NCBI GenBank assembly: GCA_030544215.1
Contig: JARZZO010000003.1
Location: 24,499,879 to 24,563,878 of the forward strand
DNA from: Zantedeschia hybrid cultivar
Lineage: Eukaryota; Streptophyta; Magnoliopsida; Alismatales; Araceae
Direction: 5' to 3'
DNA: 64,000 nt
In this document: positions 1 through 10,847 of the stretch, piece after piece
Numbering within the stretch: the first letter of the stretch is position 1
How the letters are laid out: the number at the start of each line of letters is the position of its first letter
Position numbers and translations under genes: made by a program
Notes under the pieces: model-generated
Database searches by the model: none
What the model saw: only the letters and a program-made list of their open reading frames with translations
Told to the model about the DNA's origin: nothing

Positions 1-616
1 CGCGTTTTAAACCGCGTCAATACAACTAGACGCCTTTTAGTCATTTCCTCTCTGCTGTCTGCATCTGAGTTTCTACGAAAAAATTAAGATTTTGTTTGAA
101 TAACGTCAACTATACTCGACGCTATTCAGACAGTTTCTTAGTTAATTTTCAGTTCCCAGATTTTTGTGACTTGTGTGCTACTACCCATTATTATTAAGCA
201 TTAGAGGCCATCCAGGCCATAGGACATACGCATTGAGGCGAATACCCTCCTTTTCTTAGGAACACCTTACTTGACGTCAGCAACTCTCTCTGATTGGGTT
301 GGTCCCTTGATCAGACTAGAGAAGTTGACGTTAAGACCTCTATAAGTCCCCAAAATCAAGGTACTCCTCCTTGATCATCGGGCTGGTTGTACCAGTTGAA
401 GTCCCGGTTAGATTCCATAAAGCGTTTTAAGAGAAAGCCGTAGAGAACAAGGGTGGATATTGAACTGAAACTAGGATCCTTCCCCTGAGCGAATTTGTGG
501 TTTAATTAAATCCAAATAACTCAACAAGGAATCTCAAAATCACGTTAAGCATCCACTTGATTGATTAATCTCTGTGCAACTTGTTTGTCAAATCTTTGAA
601 AAAAGAATCTAACATC
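1..616 (+). other. A2 untranslated leader
   Basis: No coding frame is supported. The stretch from about 220 to 600 is recognisably the reverse complement of the A1 leader at about 48800-49200, including the block just before gag that reads GTAAGCATCCACTTG. Two members of the dispersed GCGTC/GACGC palindrome family lie at about 1-40 and 105-135. Confidence 0.7.
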
Positions 617-2397
617 ATGCTGCTGCGATCAGGCAGGGACTTGAGTATGGCTCAAGATGCCATCATCAACTATGAGGGAGATGCTAATGCCCCTCGCGAT
701 TCGGACTACAACTATGAGAACGGGAGAGATGCTGATGCCTCCCGTAATTCTGTCCCCATTCCCTATCGACAAGATGGGAATGTCCGGACACCTCTCTTTC
801 ATCCCCATGATCGATATCCTGATCTTCCCCCACATGAATATGCGATTCCTAATCCCAATCTTGAGGGGACATGAATCAGAATGATCCCTCATCCTCTGAT
901 CCTTCGGATCTCGTCAACGCTTTGGGAGTTCTTGCCTCCCGACTGGACCCTCAGCAGTTCGAGGCGATCCAGTCTATTCTGAAGGGGAAGGCACCCACGC
1001 AGCCTGCTGAGCCGAACCCTGTGGCTCCCCCTGTTGTTACTCAACAACCTCCTCTTCATCCTCCTTACATCCATCAGGCCATGGAAGGCCTCCATATTAC
1101 TTCTCGGCCAGCTGGGCCGCAGCTTTCATCCTCTAGGCAACCGGCTAGACCGCAAACGCCTGCTTATCAAAATGCCCTCGGGCATAGCGGAAGCTCTGCC
1201 GGACCTCCCCTTTATTGTCCCCCCTGTCCAACGTACTCTAGGCAGCAGGCCTATCAAGTACCTCCACCTCCTCCTCCCCCCCAGGCAGATCTGACCACGC
1301 AAGCGTTGTTGGCCAAGATGGAGCGCATGGATGAGCAGTTTAACAACCTCCAGAAGATGATGGGGGTCAAAGCAGCGCCAGAAATCAATTTGCCGAGCCT
1401 GCCAGTATTCCACCTACCACCCTCTGAGATGCTAGTGTACCAGAAGTACAACGGTACTGGTAACCCCTTCACACACCTGAAGGAGTTTATGTACGAATCG
1501 TCTTTCTGGCAGAACGACAAGAGGTCGTTGGCCTTTTTGTTCAGGAGATCTCTAGAGGGACCAGCCCTCGAGTGGTTCTTTTCCTTGGAACCCTCCGAGG
1601 TAGAGGACTACGGTATCGTCTCTCGTAAATTCATTCAACGATACCAAGACAGAGTTGCACCCTCCTTGTCCATCACTGACCTCATAGCAGAAAAGATGAA
1701 ACATGATGAGGAGTTTGTCAGTTTTGCTGACAGGTGGCGGGGCCTGGCCGAAAGGGTGAAGGATCACTTGTCCGAATCTGAGCAAGTGAAGATGTTAATT
1801 TCCAACGCCACGCCCCAGTTCAAGCTAGTCCTCTCCTTGAACAATCTGACCAACATGGCAGAGCTCTATGAAAGAGCACGGTATTGCCAGAATGCCTTCA
1901 AGGACGCTACGTTTTCCAGCGTCTTTGATCCTCACAGACCTAGCAGGCCTCCACCTCGGAAGCCTGCAGTGCCAAACTCTCCCAGCATAGGTCCGACTAC
2001 TGATGGCACGCTCTCTCACGAGCAAGTTAGTAGCATGAATAATAATTAGCCCCAGTTCGTGAGGAACCAGCAGCACTACCAGAGGCCACCGCAGCCAAAC
2101 CAGCAGGGGTACAGGCAGCAGTAGAACCCCCATTATCAGCAACAGTATCAGCGGCCCCAGCAGCCGAACCAGAACCAGCAACAGCAACAGCTACAGCAGC
2201 CGCCGCAACGGCAACAACAGTACCAGCAACCCCAACAACAGCAATATCAGCAACAGCAGCAATATCAGCCGCGCGCACCGCCGGCATACCATAATGTCCC
2301 TCCTCCTGCTGACTATAATCAGCAGAGAAGACCTCCAGGCCCTAAAAGGGCAGAATACCCGGCCCTCCCAGAATCCTTGAGCAATAGCGAGTTGAAG
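617..2397 (+). pseudogene. gag: gag of A2, frameshifted and interrupted
   Basis: This is the capsid polyprotein gene. It starts MLLRSGR at 617, like the A1 gag start. A one-base shift near 850-870 moves the frame to the one read from 871, which runs to a TAG at 2047-2049 and continues to a second TAG at 2122-2124. The core gag fold is visible at about 1400-1900, with FLFRRSLEGPALEWF, a WRGLAERV segment and NNLTNMAELYERAR. A proline/glutamine-rich tail follows. A1 gag has CAG where the first TAG stands, so this is a nonsense change and not the natural end. The frame stops resembling A1 after about 2385, before the zinc-knuckle-like segment seen in A1. Confidence 0.85.
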
Positions 2398-3060
2398 ATC
2401 GAAGCAACAACGTCGGAACGCCGAAGCGCTGCCATTTCCAGAAGTCGGCGTCCTTTCAAGATTCTTCATCTATTCAAGAATTCAACCATTAGGCATAGGT
2501 CTTTATTTTTCTGCATTCATTTCATTTAGTTCTACATTCTTCATCATTCACTCCATGCAACACACATTACATTCATTCTTTTCAAAACCTATTTGATTAA
2601 GGGGTTTCAAAAGCCACACAACAAGTAAGTTTGCTGTTTAATTGCATGTTTAACATCATGATTAGAATAGATACTATTTTTGCTTAAAGTTCTCATCATT
2701 GTTTTCTTCATTTCTTTTCTTTCTATTTCTACTGCACTCAACAAAAGGAGAATCAAAAGGTGTAAATCAAGTACAAAGTCACAAGAATTTCTGGACGATC
2801 CTTAAATCCTCAACTTCAAATTCAACAGCAAGAACAAAGAACGAGAAGGGCTCTCTTTCTTCAGCCGGCTGAAGGAGGGGAATCAAGAGCTTAACATCTT
2901 CCGCATTCAAACAGGTAGGCGATCAAAACTTTCTTCTGGAACTTTTAAGTCAAAAGTATCTGGCGATCACTTCACGTAGTTTCTATTTTTAATAGGTTTA
3001 TTTTGCACTAAACAACATAGATTTTTCATGTTAATCACACTATCATTTTAAGCACTCACA
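2398..3060 (+). repeat. 3' LTR remnant of A2 (3' part only)
   Basis: This stretch aligns with the reverse complement of the 3' half of the A1 LTR (49797-50300). Shared landmarks are GCATGTTTA followed by AGAATAGATACTA, the CAGCCGGC block near 2860, CTGGCGATCAC near 2960, and the terminal GCACT(C)ACA. The first half of the LTR is missing. The last two bases, CA at 3059-3060, are the expected LTR end. Confidence 0.75.
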
Positions 3061-3584
3061 CCTGCGGCTCGGACTTGCCCTGGACGATCATAATGAGAAT
3101 TGGAAACCCTTCCAACCTCTAGAAGAAGATTAGCTCGGCCAAATCTTGCTTATCAGGAAACTCTTAAAACGCGTCGCTCAAGGGGGACGCCTTTTAGTTC
3201 ATTAATGCGGCCAAAACAAAAATAAATCCGGAAAGAGAAACCGAAAATAATTAGAAAACATGAAAGGCGTCGTATACACGCGACGTGTTTTAGATAATTT
3301 AGGAAATTAAACAGAATTAGAAATAGTAAACCTAAGCGGATTAGGACTTAAAAGGCGTCGCGTAAGAGCGACGCTATTCAGCTAAATCCTCTTAAATTTA
3401 CAATTTTCAATTCCGAATTGATTTCTGCTAAGAATCTAAATGGCGTCATGTATATACGACGTGATTCAACAAATTTTGAGAAAATCAATAAAATTAATTA
3501 ATGATTAAACATCAGACCATTCTGGGGCATTATCATTGTGACATGAAATTTACTCAATATCATGTAAAAATTAACGTGTCTACA
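3061..3584 (-). repeat. 3' LTR of A1, truncated by the A2 insertion
   Basis: This is nearly collinear with 50461-50992, with a few percent of scattered differences by eye. Read on the minus strand it begins TGTAGACACG at 3584. It stops at 3061, in the middle of the LTR, where the A2 LTR end abuts it. Three complete GCGTC/GACGC palindromes lie at about 3165-3198, 3265-3295 and 3353-3382, and a weaker one near 3440. Confidence 0.9.
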
Positions 3585-3597
3585 GCTGCCCCACCTT
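3585..3597 (-). other. Polypurine tract of A1
   Basis: The minus strand reads AAGGTGGGGCAGC directly before the LTR start TGTAGACAC. This is the expected position and composition for plus-strand DNA priming during reverse transcription. Confidence 0.7.
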
Positions 3598-5152
3598 GGC
3601 ATTGACTTTGTAAGGGAGTGAAATGTACTGAAAAGGTAATGCCAAGGTGTGATGTGACATGCTCTTAACATCATACGATGGGAATCTTTCTCAAAGCAAT
3701 CAGTGAGGATATCTTGAAAAGATTAATGGAATCGATCTGATCTGGATGAGGGAGACAAAGGAAACAAAAGGTCGATCAACTTCCGCGATTGGGAAGTACC
3801 CTAGGTCACAAACCCTGCAAGTTTCGTCATGAAGAGCAGTTACCAGCAAATGTGGAAGTGCTACAATCATGACGGATCTTAAGAGGAAACAAGAAATGTT
3901 GGGTGAGAAATCTAAGAAATGATAGAATTCCAAGATATCTTCAAGCGAACCTCAAAGATAATCAAGATACTCAACTCAGAATGGAATATTTTATATCACG
4001 TTATGATTTATTGGATCAATGGTCTGAAATTTAATCAGAAATTAATTTTTATCTCAATTATATCAAAGTCCTACATGATGCATATTAGGCTAAAAGAAAA
4101 ATATAAAATGAAATAAAATATAAATTAATCAAGGATAATATTATTAAATTGTCATTAATGAGTCAAGATACCAATTCTGTAATTCAGTGCTAAGCCGAAG
4201 CTCGTTTATCTACGCACTGTTTCAAAAAAGTGGAACTATCGTTGGCCTATCCATGCGATTAAGAATTCTCTAGAATTATCATTGTTTTTGTTGTAGGGGA
4301 ACTCAAATTCCGGTTTCATCAAAACCACAACGTCCTTGATGTATCTAACAAATATGTACCATATAATAATGCGAATGCAAATCAATTACATAAAAGAGTA
4401 CAGGGTAGAGATAACCGTCTTTTTAGTCACGGCTGGGACTCATGAACTCCCACAGTGGGACCTTCGTGAAATTCTCAGCTTCATTTTCACCTCTTGGTAT
4501 TTCCTGCACTCAGCATTTCGTCAGTAACTTCAAGCAAATTGTATATCATGAAATCATGCATTTTCAGCAAGGTAACAGAAATTCAGAAAACCTGTTTAAA
4601 ACGCGTCGTTGTTCCCAGACGTCATTTAAATGACGTCGCCCCGTCAAGACACCATTTAAATTACAGAAACTGCTCTCCTTTCTGACTCCAATCCGAACTC
4701 TGCTTGCCTTAATGCACATTCCTCCTCTAATTTGGAAAGGGACTTCCAATTTCGCAAATCACTCTATAAATCCCTCCTTTCTTTATATCAAAGTATCACA
4801 ACAAGCAATCAAAAGGGAAAGGTAGAGAATTCTTCTTAAAACTCAAGGAAAAGAGGTGAAGAACAAGAAGGAGTTAAGAAAGTCAATTCAAGGAGGATGG
4901 ATTCTACACAAGATTCTTCAAAGAAGAGGGCGAGAAAGGTGAAAAGCTTTCTGAGGTGAAGGATCATCTAAGTGGGCGAGATCCTAACTTACAAGTAAGC
5001 TATTCTCTCCTATAATCAATTCTTTCTATGCAACTTTCTACATGATCTCCATATTCTAATTCTCCATCTAGGGATATCCTTTCTTCCCCGGTCCAAGAAG
5101 ATTTTCTTCACTTCCATGAGTCCAAAAGCTAGTTAACAAGATCAATCTCTCT
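3598..5152 (+). other. Non-coding region upstream of the first antisense gene of A1
   Basis: There is no supported coding frame. A TATA box lies at 4765-4771, followed by an A/G-rich transcribed-looking stretch with a possible leader intron (donor-like CAAGTAAG near 4993, acceptor-like CATCTAG near 5070). A pair of GCGTC/GACGC-type palindromes occurs at about 4596-4662. The rest is AT-rich and unremarkable. Confidence 0.5.
4765..4771 (+). promoter_or_regulatory. Candidate TATA box for the antisense DUF7745-like gene of A1
   Basis: CTCTATAAATCC stands about 390 bp before the start codon at 5153. It is on the strand opposite to gag-pol and well placed to drive the antisense gene. This is an inference from sequence and position only. 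Confidence 0.45.
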
Positions 5153-8100
5153 ATGCAATCTTATATATCCAAGTGGCATATCCAAGGATTGGTAGTCCAT
5201 GCCACGCATTACAAGAGCACAAACATGGATTGTGCTGCAATGGGTGCTTTGATCGAACTGTGGCATCCACAAACTCATACTTTCCTCTTCGCCACATTCG
5301 AAGCCACCATACTCTTAGAAGAAGCTGAACTCTTATTGTGTAAGGATTGAGGTTTCGGATCCGGTTATCGGGTCAGTCTTCGGGGTCGGATCCTGTAGTT
5401 TGTGCCCTGGTGAGGCTGAGACTTGGTTCTTGTTTTGCGTCGAGCCTGCTCGACGCAGTTTAAACGGCGTCCAGCAATGCAGACGCGTTTTAGGCTATGC
5501 CACGTGGGCTGACCTTGGGTCACGAGAGTACGGCTCCGGTCATATCGTCTGAATGGCGTCTTGGATGGACGACGCCATTTAGAGTACGACCCTGCTTCGT
5601 CAGAGTACGGCCTGGTCTTGTCATCCGAATGACGTCGGGCTTGCACGACGCGTTTTACCCAACTTCTGGTTGACCCCGCGAACCCTCCCTCCTTTCCCTC
5701 ATTCTCTCCTCCCTCTTATCTCTCCTCTCTTCCTCCGGCGAGCCGGCGACCCTTTTCCCCCCTTTCCTTCCTTTCCTCCCTCCATTCCATCTCTCCCTCC
5801 ACTCCATCAACCTCCTAACTACCACCACTACCACCACCATCTCCTCCGCGGCGTTTTTCTCTCTGGACGGCGGCCGATGTCCCGGTGGAGTAACGGCGTC
5901 CACGGTAGTACCGGCGGCGGCGTGTGGCGAGGCGGGTTGGCTGCTTGAAGCTAGGAGGAGTTCGAATAATCGGTAGGGTGACGATTCCCGTTGTATTGTG
6001 TTTAAAAACTATGTTTTCCCGCTTTGGAGCATGTTTAGGGGTGTTCTTGGGGTGAAAATACTAAATGCATGAAATGAGAAATTAGGTGTTTTAATGGGTA
6101 TTTAGGTTATTCTCCTCCTCTTTCACGTTTTTTGTATTTTTGCACGATTTGGGGAGGAAATCCCACCCCGTGGATCGGGAAATGGCAGAGGAAGAACCTG
6201 TCTGTGAGGGTTAAATGGCGTCGAGGGACAGCGACGCCTTTTATAAAAGCGGCTCCCACCCACGACGCGATTTAAGCCCAAGTAACAGACTCTATCTCTG
6301 GACTGATGAGCGTCCAGGGATAGCGACGCCTTTCAAAAGGCGACTTGCACGGGCGACGCGTTTTAAGTGGAAATCACCCCGTAGCCTGTCTCTGCTTCTG
6401 TCGCTATCAGGCGACGAGGGACAGCGACGCCTTTCAAAAGGCGGCTGCATGTGATGACGCGTTTTAGGCCATTCCCGAGGTCAGATTTCATATGAACCAG
6501 TTTAGGAGGCTTGAATGGGGTCGGCCTTGGGCGTCGTGATTTAAGACAGAATCACATTAATTCATGCTATTAACATATCTTCACACTGTTAGATAGTTGG
6601 TTAAATGCATGCTTGAAATCGTACTCGAGGATGAGGATTTCTATGTGATTGGATCGCACTGTGTTGTGTTTCGTGCGACCGTGGACCTAGAGTGACAGTT
6701 GTAGCGCTTAGCACCCTGTGTCGGTGTAGGAGGGACACAACACCGGTGTGGGAGTGGTGGGGTGACGCCTAGAGAGAGGGTCACTTGGTGTACCTCGGGG
6801 TTAGCTAGTACCGGTGTAGGAGTGGTACTTTTGGAGTGTCACTCGTGCTGGGGGAAGCAGAAACCACCTAGAGCCAATTGGGCCGGACTAGCTAGCGTGC
6901 TATCCGAGGGGTTACTGTTTGGTCTCAGCGGGTCGGTGTTTCCCGCGTTCGGCTGTGTGGTTGGCATGTTTTACCGAGACGCTGGTTGTAGGTTCCTTGG
7001 AAGAATGGTTTCAGAGTTGCGCGTGTTACATTTCGAATGCATGTGTTTTATATCGAAATTTAGGAATTGTGTTACTGCTTTACTTGCTTAATTTACCTAA
7101 ATTTGTGTTGCTGCACTTGTGGGTGTGTGAGTGGGTGGTGGGGATCGAAGGATCCCTACTGAGTCTTTTCATTGAGACTCACCCCTACGGTTTTCAAGTG
7201 AGGGTTCCGGGTAGGCTTAGCGAGGAGAGTGCTGCTTTGGGTTGCGCGCCAACAGCCGTTGTTCCGGGGTACGCCCCGACGTAGTTGTTATTTTATTTTC
7301 TGGCCTGTACGCTTAATTATTTCTTTTCAGCTGGAGAATGTAATTATTTGCTGTGTCGAGTCGCATTGTAATAACTTTTAATTCTTGCAGTTCCTTTTCA
7401 ATTCAATGCGATGTGAATGTTTAGCTTAGTTTATTATTTATTTCGCAGACTTATCTAGATCCTGGTTTGGCTCCAAATTAATGATTCGGTACCCATTTAG
7501 TAATCGGATCCCCGATTATAGGGTGCCGGGTCGTTACATATTGGGCCTTCCCAAGCTTAAGGTTAACAATGATGATCCTGATTTGAGTGAGATGATATTC
7601 ATGAGGGAAAGAATCACGGGTCAACAATTATTAGGGAAGATTATGAAGCACCCAAAGGAAATTCAAGGCTGCCTGACCAAGAAAGGGATCAATCTTGCTA
7701 AATTACCTGAATGGATTTTGAAGATAGAAGATTTCAAAGATGGAGATACAGAGAATGTGATGAAGGCATTCACCACGTGCTTAGCTGGAGTACTACTATT
7801 CCCTGCCCAAGACAACGTTCTAGAAGATGATCAAATTAGCGCAATCAACGGGATTTTTGAAGGGAAGCAGATTAACACAGCGGTTCGAGCCTACCTCTAC
7901 AGTAGGCTCTTTGCAGCTTCTATGGCCCAACCTCCTTATGGCAGCATGCTACTCTTGGCTCTGTGGGTGGAATTCCACTTCAAATTCAACCATAATGAGG
8001 AGAAAGTTCCAAGGATATCTTAGGCATATCAGCGCAGTCCTATCTTTCATATCGCCAACATTGTGAAATTCAATGATAACATGACCAATCGAGTGTCCAA

Positions 8101-8491
8101 CCTCAAGACTCGAGCTGACTGGCGTATTTATTTCAAGACTATGCCCACAACCAGATTCGAATCTACACCACTTGCTCTCATCAAAAAGGCAGTTCGAGTG
8201 CGCCGTGGTGCTGGCACCAAGCTCCGACTGATCGGGGCGACCGAGTTTGTTCTTTATAATCCCCATCGGTGTCATCCACAGCTTGGCATGCCTCACTATG
8301 AGTTTCCAGAAATATCTTCTTTTTCTCCAATCAAGAAGTGGGCATTTGGAATTGATGAAGACTTCGAGGCGACATAACTTATTGCCACTCTTTGGAACAT
8401 CAGATTCACCCGTCGTGTGAAAACTCCTCATGAAACCAATAAGGAACTGTGGAAATCATATGTAAAGGAGCTCAAGAAAGTTCGACCTTGA
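5153..8491 (+). pseudogene. Antisense DUF7745-like gene of A1 (two exons, interrupted by stops)
   Basis: Exon 1 (5153-5339) starts MQSYISKWHIQG and contains ALIELWHPQTHTFLF and LEEAELLL. It joins exon 2 (7449-8491) through an intron with donor TTGT|GTAAGG and acceptor TTTCGCAG. The phase-1 join keeps the frame (LLYLSRSWFG). Exon 2 has YRVPGRYILGLPKLKVN and VLLFPAQDN...EDDQISAINGIF, the pattern I associate with the plant DUF7745 family often found near retroelements. TAG at 8021-8023 and TAA at 8375-8377 interrupt exon 2. The frame otherwise continues to TGA at 8489. A homologue lies at 57818-58537 in A3. In-frame ATG 5153 is chosen because TGA stands upstream at 5117. The function is unknown, and the domain name rests on remembered patterns. 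Confidence 0.6.
5340..7448 (+). other. Intron of the antisense DUF7745-like gene, rich in GCGTC/GACGC palindromes
   Basis: The stretch begins GTAAGG and ends TTTCGCAG. It holds the densest cluster of the GCGTC/GACGC palindrome family in the window, at about 5436-5495, 5550-5582, 5628-5657, 6214-6275, 6308-6367, 6412-6466 and 6515-6543. The clearest copy has arms AATGGCGTC (5552) and GACGCCATT (5571). Between about 5680 and 5850 there is a C/T-rich tract. Open frames in it are low-complexity and not convincing. Confidence 0.55.
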
Positions 8492-9257
8492 AAGCTCTTT
8501 GCCTTTCTTCCAATTTGATGTATTTCTTATTTTATTTCAATGAAGAAATCAATCTTTAATATAGTAGAAATCCTCCTTTAACGTTTTACAGTCTTCCTGT
8601 AATTTTTCCTTGAATGAAACTGTGATTTTTCCTCAAAATATGAACTCTCGGGTTCAGTTAATTCAAATTGCATCGACTTAGAGAGATGTTTTTCAATCTT
8701 AATCAATTTCCAAATTTAAAAATTAATCCTTAAAGAACCCTGAATCGCGTCTAGTCGTCAGGACGCCATTCAATTCTCTCTCTCCTATTTTCCAGAGATT
8801 TCTAGCAATTAATCCACTAAATGGCGTCATCCTTACAAGACGCGAATAACCATTCTTTTCAAACTCTCCGTGGTATGGCCCTGAGCAGAAGAGGCGGTAA
8901 ATTCCAAAAGGCGTCGCCTTAGGGGGACGCATTTCACTTATTTCAAAAAATTCCAGTTGCCGCCTTAGTTTGTGCACCCCTAAATGGCATCGCTGTACCA
9001 AGACGCGATTTAACGAATTCAAACAAGAGCTTGCGAGCCCGAGCCCCTTTCTTCCTCATTCTCTCCTTTACTTTTCTCTCTCCTTTCTTCTCCGGCGAAC
9101 GACGGCTCCTCTCCTTTTATGGCCATCTTCTCCCTCTTCGGCCATCTCCCTTAACTCTGGCGAGCTCTCTCTCATCCTCTCTCACAAGCTTCCTCTCTCT
9201 CTAGCTCTCACGAGCTCTCTCTCCCTCTAGCTCTTCTCCTCTCTCCCTTACAGTCCA
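8492..9257 (+). other. Spacer between the two antisense genes of A1
   Basis: The start looks like a 3' untranslated region (AT-rich, several AATAAA-like stretches). GCGTC/GACGC palindromes follow at about 8745, 8820, 8906 and 8983. A C/T-rich leader-like tract (9040-9255) leads to the ATG at 9258. No coding frame is supported. Confidence 0.5.
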
Positions 9258-10842
9258 ATGGAGCAAGGAGGACCTAGCGACATGGGTGGCAAGCGGCGGC
9301 GAGTCATCGCCGTTGAAGTTGTGGATGTGGGTGAGGAGGAAGTCCCGTCGATCGAGGAATCGGCGCTCATGGAGGAGGCGGCCTTCATGGAGGCCGAGGA
9401 AGCCCCTCCGGCCGCTCAAGCGGGTGAGGAAGCGGCGGCACCGGCCGAGGAGGCAGGCCCTCGTTAGGTAAGCCTCGGAACACTCTTTATAGCACTTAAA
9501 TTCCAATTTTGGGGAGAGAAAATAGCCCGCCCACAGGTTCTTTAAACCTGTGGTGAAAGGCGTCTGGGGACAAGGACGCCTTTTGAAACGCGTCCCCGTA
9601 CCCTGACCCGATTTAAAAAAGGGGATTAATTCTCCAAATTAATTTAAAAATTGATTATTAGTGTTCTAATGATGATCCCAATTGAAAATTTCAAAGCACG
9701 ATGAGGACCAGGATCTCCTGGGACTTGGTGGTGGCCGCCTACCGGGGTCTCCCGGACTTTCAGAAAGTGAGATTGGAGGAGATGGGATTCCGGGAGATAT
9801 TAGAGATAAAGCCCTTCTGGATCGACCTGGTATTGCTCCAGGTCCTTAGAGAGAGGTGGCATGCTAAGAGCAGGGCATTTCTGATGCCCTGGGGACACAT
9901 GGTCCCTAGCCTCGAGGATGTGTGCCGGATCACCGGCCTTCGAGTGGAAGGCCAAGCGGTGAGCAGGATTACGTATCCCGACTACCATGGGTTGGCTCAG
10001 GAGCTGCTAGGCCTAGAGTGCACGGGATTGGAGGGCCGGGAGTCTCGGACCCTCCTCAGGACATCTGTGGAGAGATCCCTAGGACTAGAGGAGCCTAGGC
10101 AGCAGCCTGACGAGTCTCGGGATGAGTTGAGATCCAGACTAGCCAGGGCGGCTAGCGCAGTATACTGTCAAGACCCTAGCGATAGGGTAGCTACTGATAG
10201 GGACCTTAGGAGGTTCTTAGTCTTCTTTTTTGGTAGGCTTCTCTTCGGGATGAAGGGCGACTACATCCATTGTCGCTTCCTGAACTCTTGGTAGATCTTG
10301 ACCGTTTAGGCGAGTATGCCTGGGGTGCGGCCCTTCTGGCCCATCTCTTTACTATCTCTTTACTGATCTCTCCGCCGTCACACTTGACCAGGAGACCACC
10401 ATCAGCGGCTTTGTGCCGTTTCTTCAGGTACTTGGTTTATTTTATAATTGTTCATTTCATTAAATGCTTGCAATGCGTATGATCCTAACTACATGTTCTT
10501 TCATGCAGGTGGACGTATTTTTATTTTCCTTTAGGCCGAGCGAGGCCATCTATACGACCGGCAGCGGTCCCACTTTCCCGGCGCTGGCGTCCGGTAGTGG
10601 ACACGGCGCCGCTGGCGTCCGGTAGTAGACACGGCGCCGTAGCATCACCAGTTGACGGCCCTCCGTCGTCAATTTCTTGACTACCTAGAGTTGTTGGTGA
10701 GTTTTAAAATTCCTTTCTGTTTAGTTATCTGATCGTTGAACTGATTAATTAATTAATTGTTTTGTTAAAGTGTTGTTAACTTATTATTGGTTTAATTTGC
10801 ATATTTGATTATTGAAATGCAATGCGTATATCCTATACGAAT
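9258..10842 (+). pseudogene. Antisense plant-mobile-domain gene of A1, 5' part (interrupted by the Ogre insertion)
   Basis: A short acidic exon (9258-9467, MEQGGPSDMGGKRRR...) ends at donor TTAG|GTAAGC. The main PMD exon is 9701-10427 (MRTRISWDLVVAAYRGLPD..., WHAKSRAFLMPWGHMVPSLE, VCRITGLRVEG, FLVFFFGRLLFG), donor CTTCAG|GTACTT. The next exon is 10509-10696, donor TTGTTG|GTGAGT. A3 carries the same exons, so structure and frame can be compared: A1 has a one-base deletion near 10290, an 11-base duplication near 10350-10375, a 26-base duplication in the third exon, and TAG at 9465. The PMD is a plant domain shared by transposon-derived and silencing-related proteins. How the short first exon joins the PMD exon is unclear. 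The gene resumes at 37885. Confidence 0.75.
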
Positions 10843-10847
10843 GCAGG
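10843..10847 (+). repeat. Target-site duplication GCAGG, left copy
   Basis: GCAGG stands directly before the LTR start TGTTGTCACC and is repeated at 37881-37885 directly after the 3' LTR. Five bases is the usual length for Ty3/gypsy integration. Confidence 0.95.

Larger units (their letters stand above)
1..3060 (+). mobile_element. A2: partial Tat-lineage Ty3/gypsy element (leader, gag, 3' LTR remnant)
   Basis: The segment has a non-coding leader, a gag gene and then the 3' part of an LTR, all on the plus strand. Leader, gag and LTR are all similar to the reverse complement of A1 (46749-50992), so both belong to one family. Protease, RT, RNase H and integrase are missing: similarity to A1 gag stops near 2385 and LTR-like sequence follows. 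The element ends at 3060 with ...ACTCACA, matching the A1 LTR end ...GCACTACA. The 5' LTR lies left of the window. It ends inside the 3' LTR of A1, so I infer it inserted there. The internal loss may be a deletion, or the element may be a gag-only non-autonomous derivative. Confidence 0.8.

Noticed and set aside
5655..5948. Frames in the C/T-rich tract, Pro/Ser-rich (+) and Arg/Glu-rich (-)
   Set aside because: They lie inside the intron of the DUF7745-like gene and reflect simple composition.
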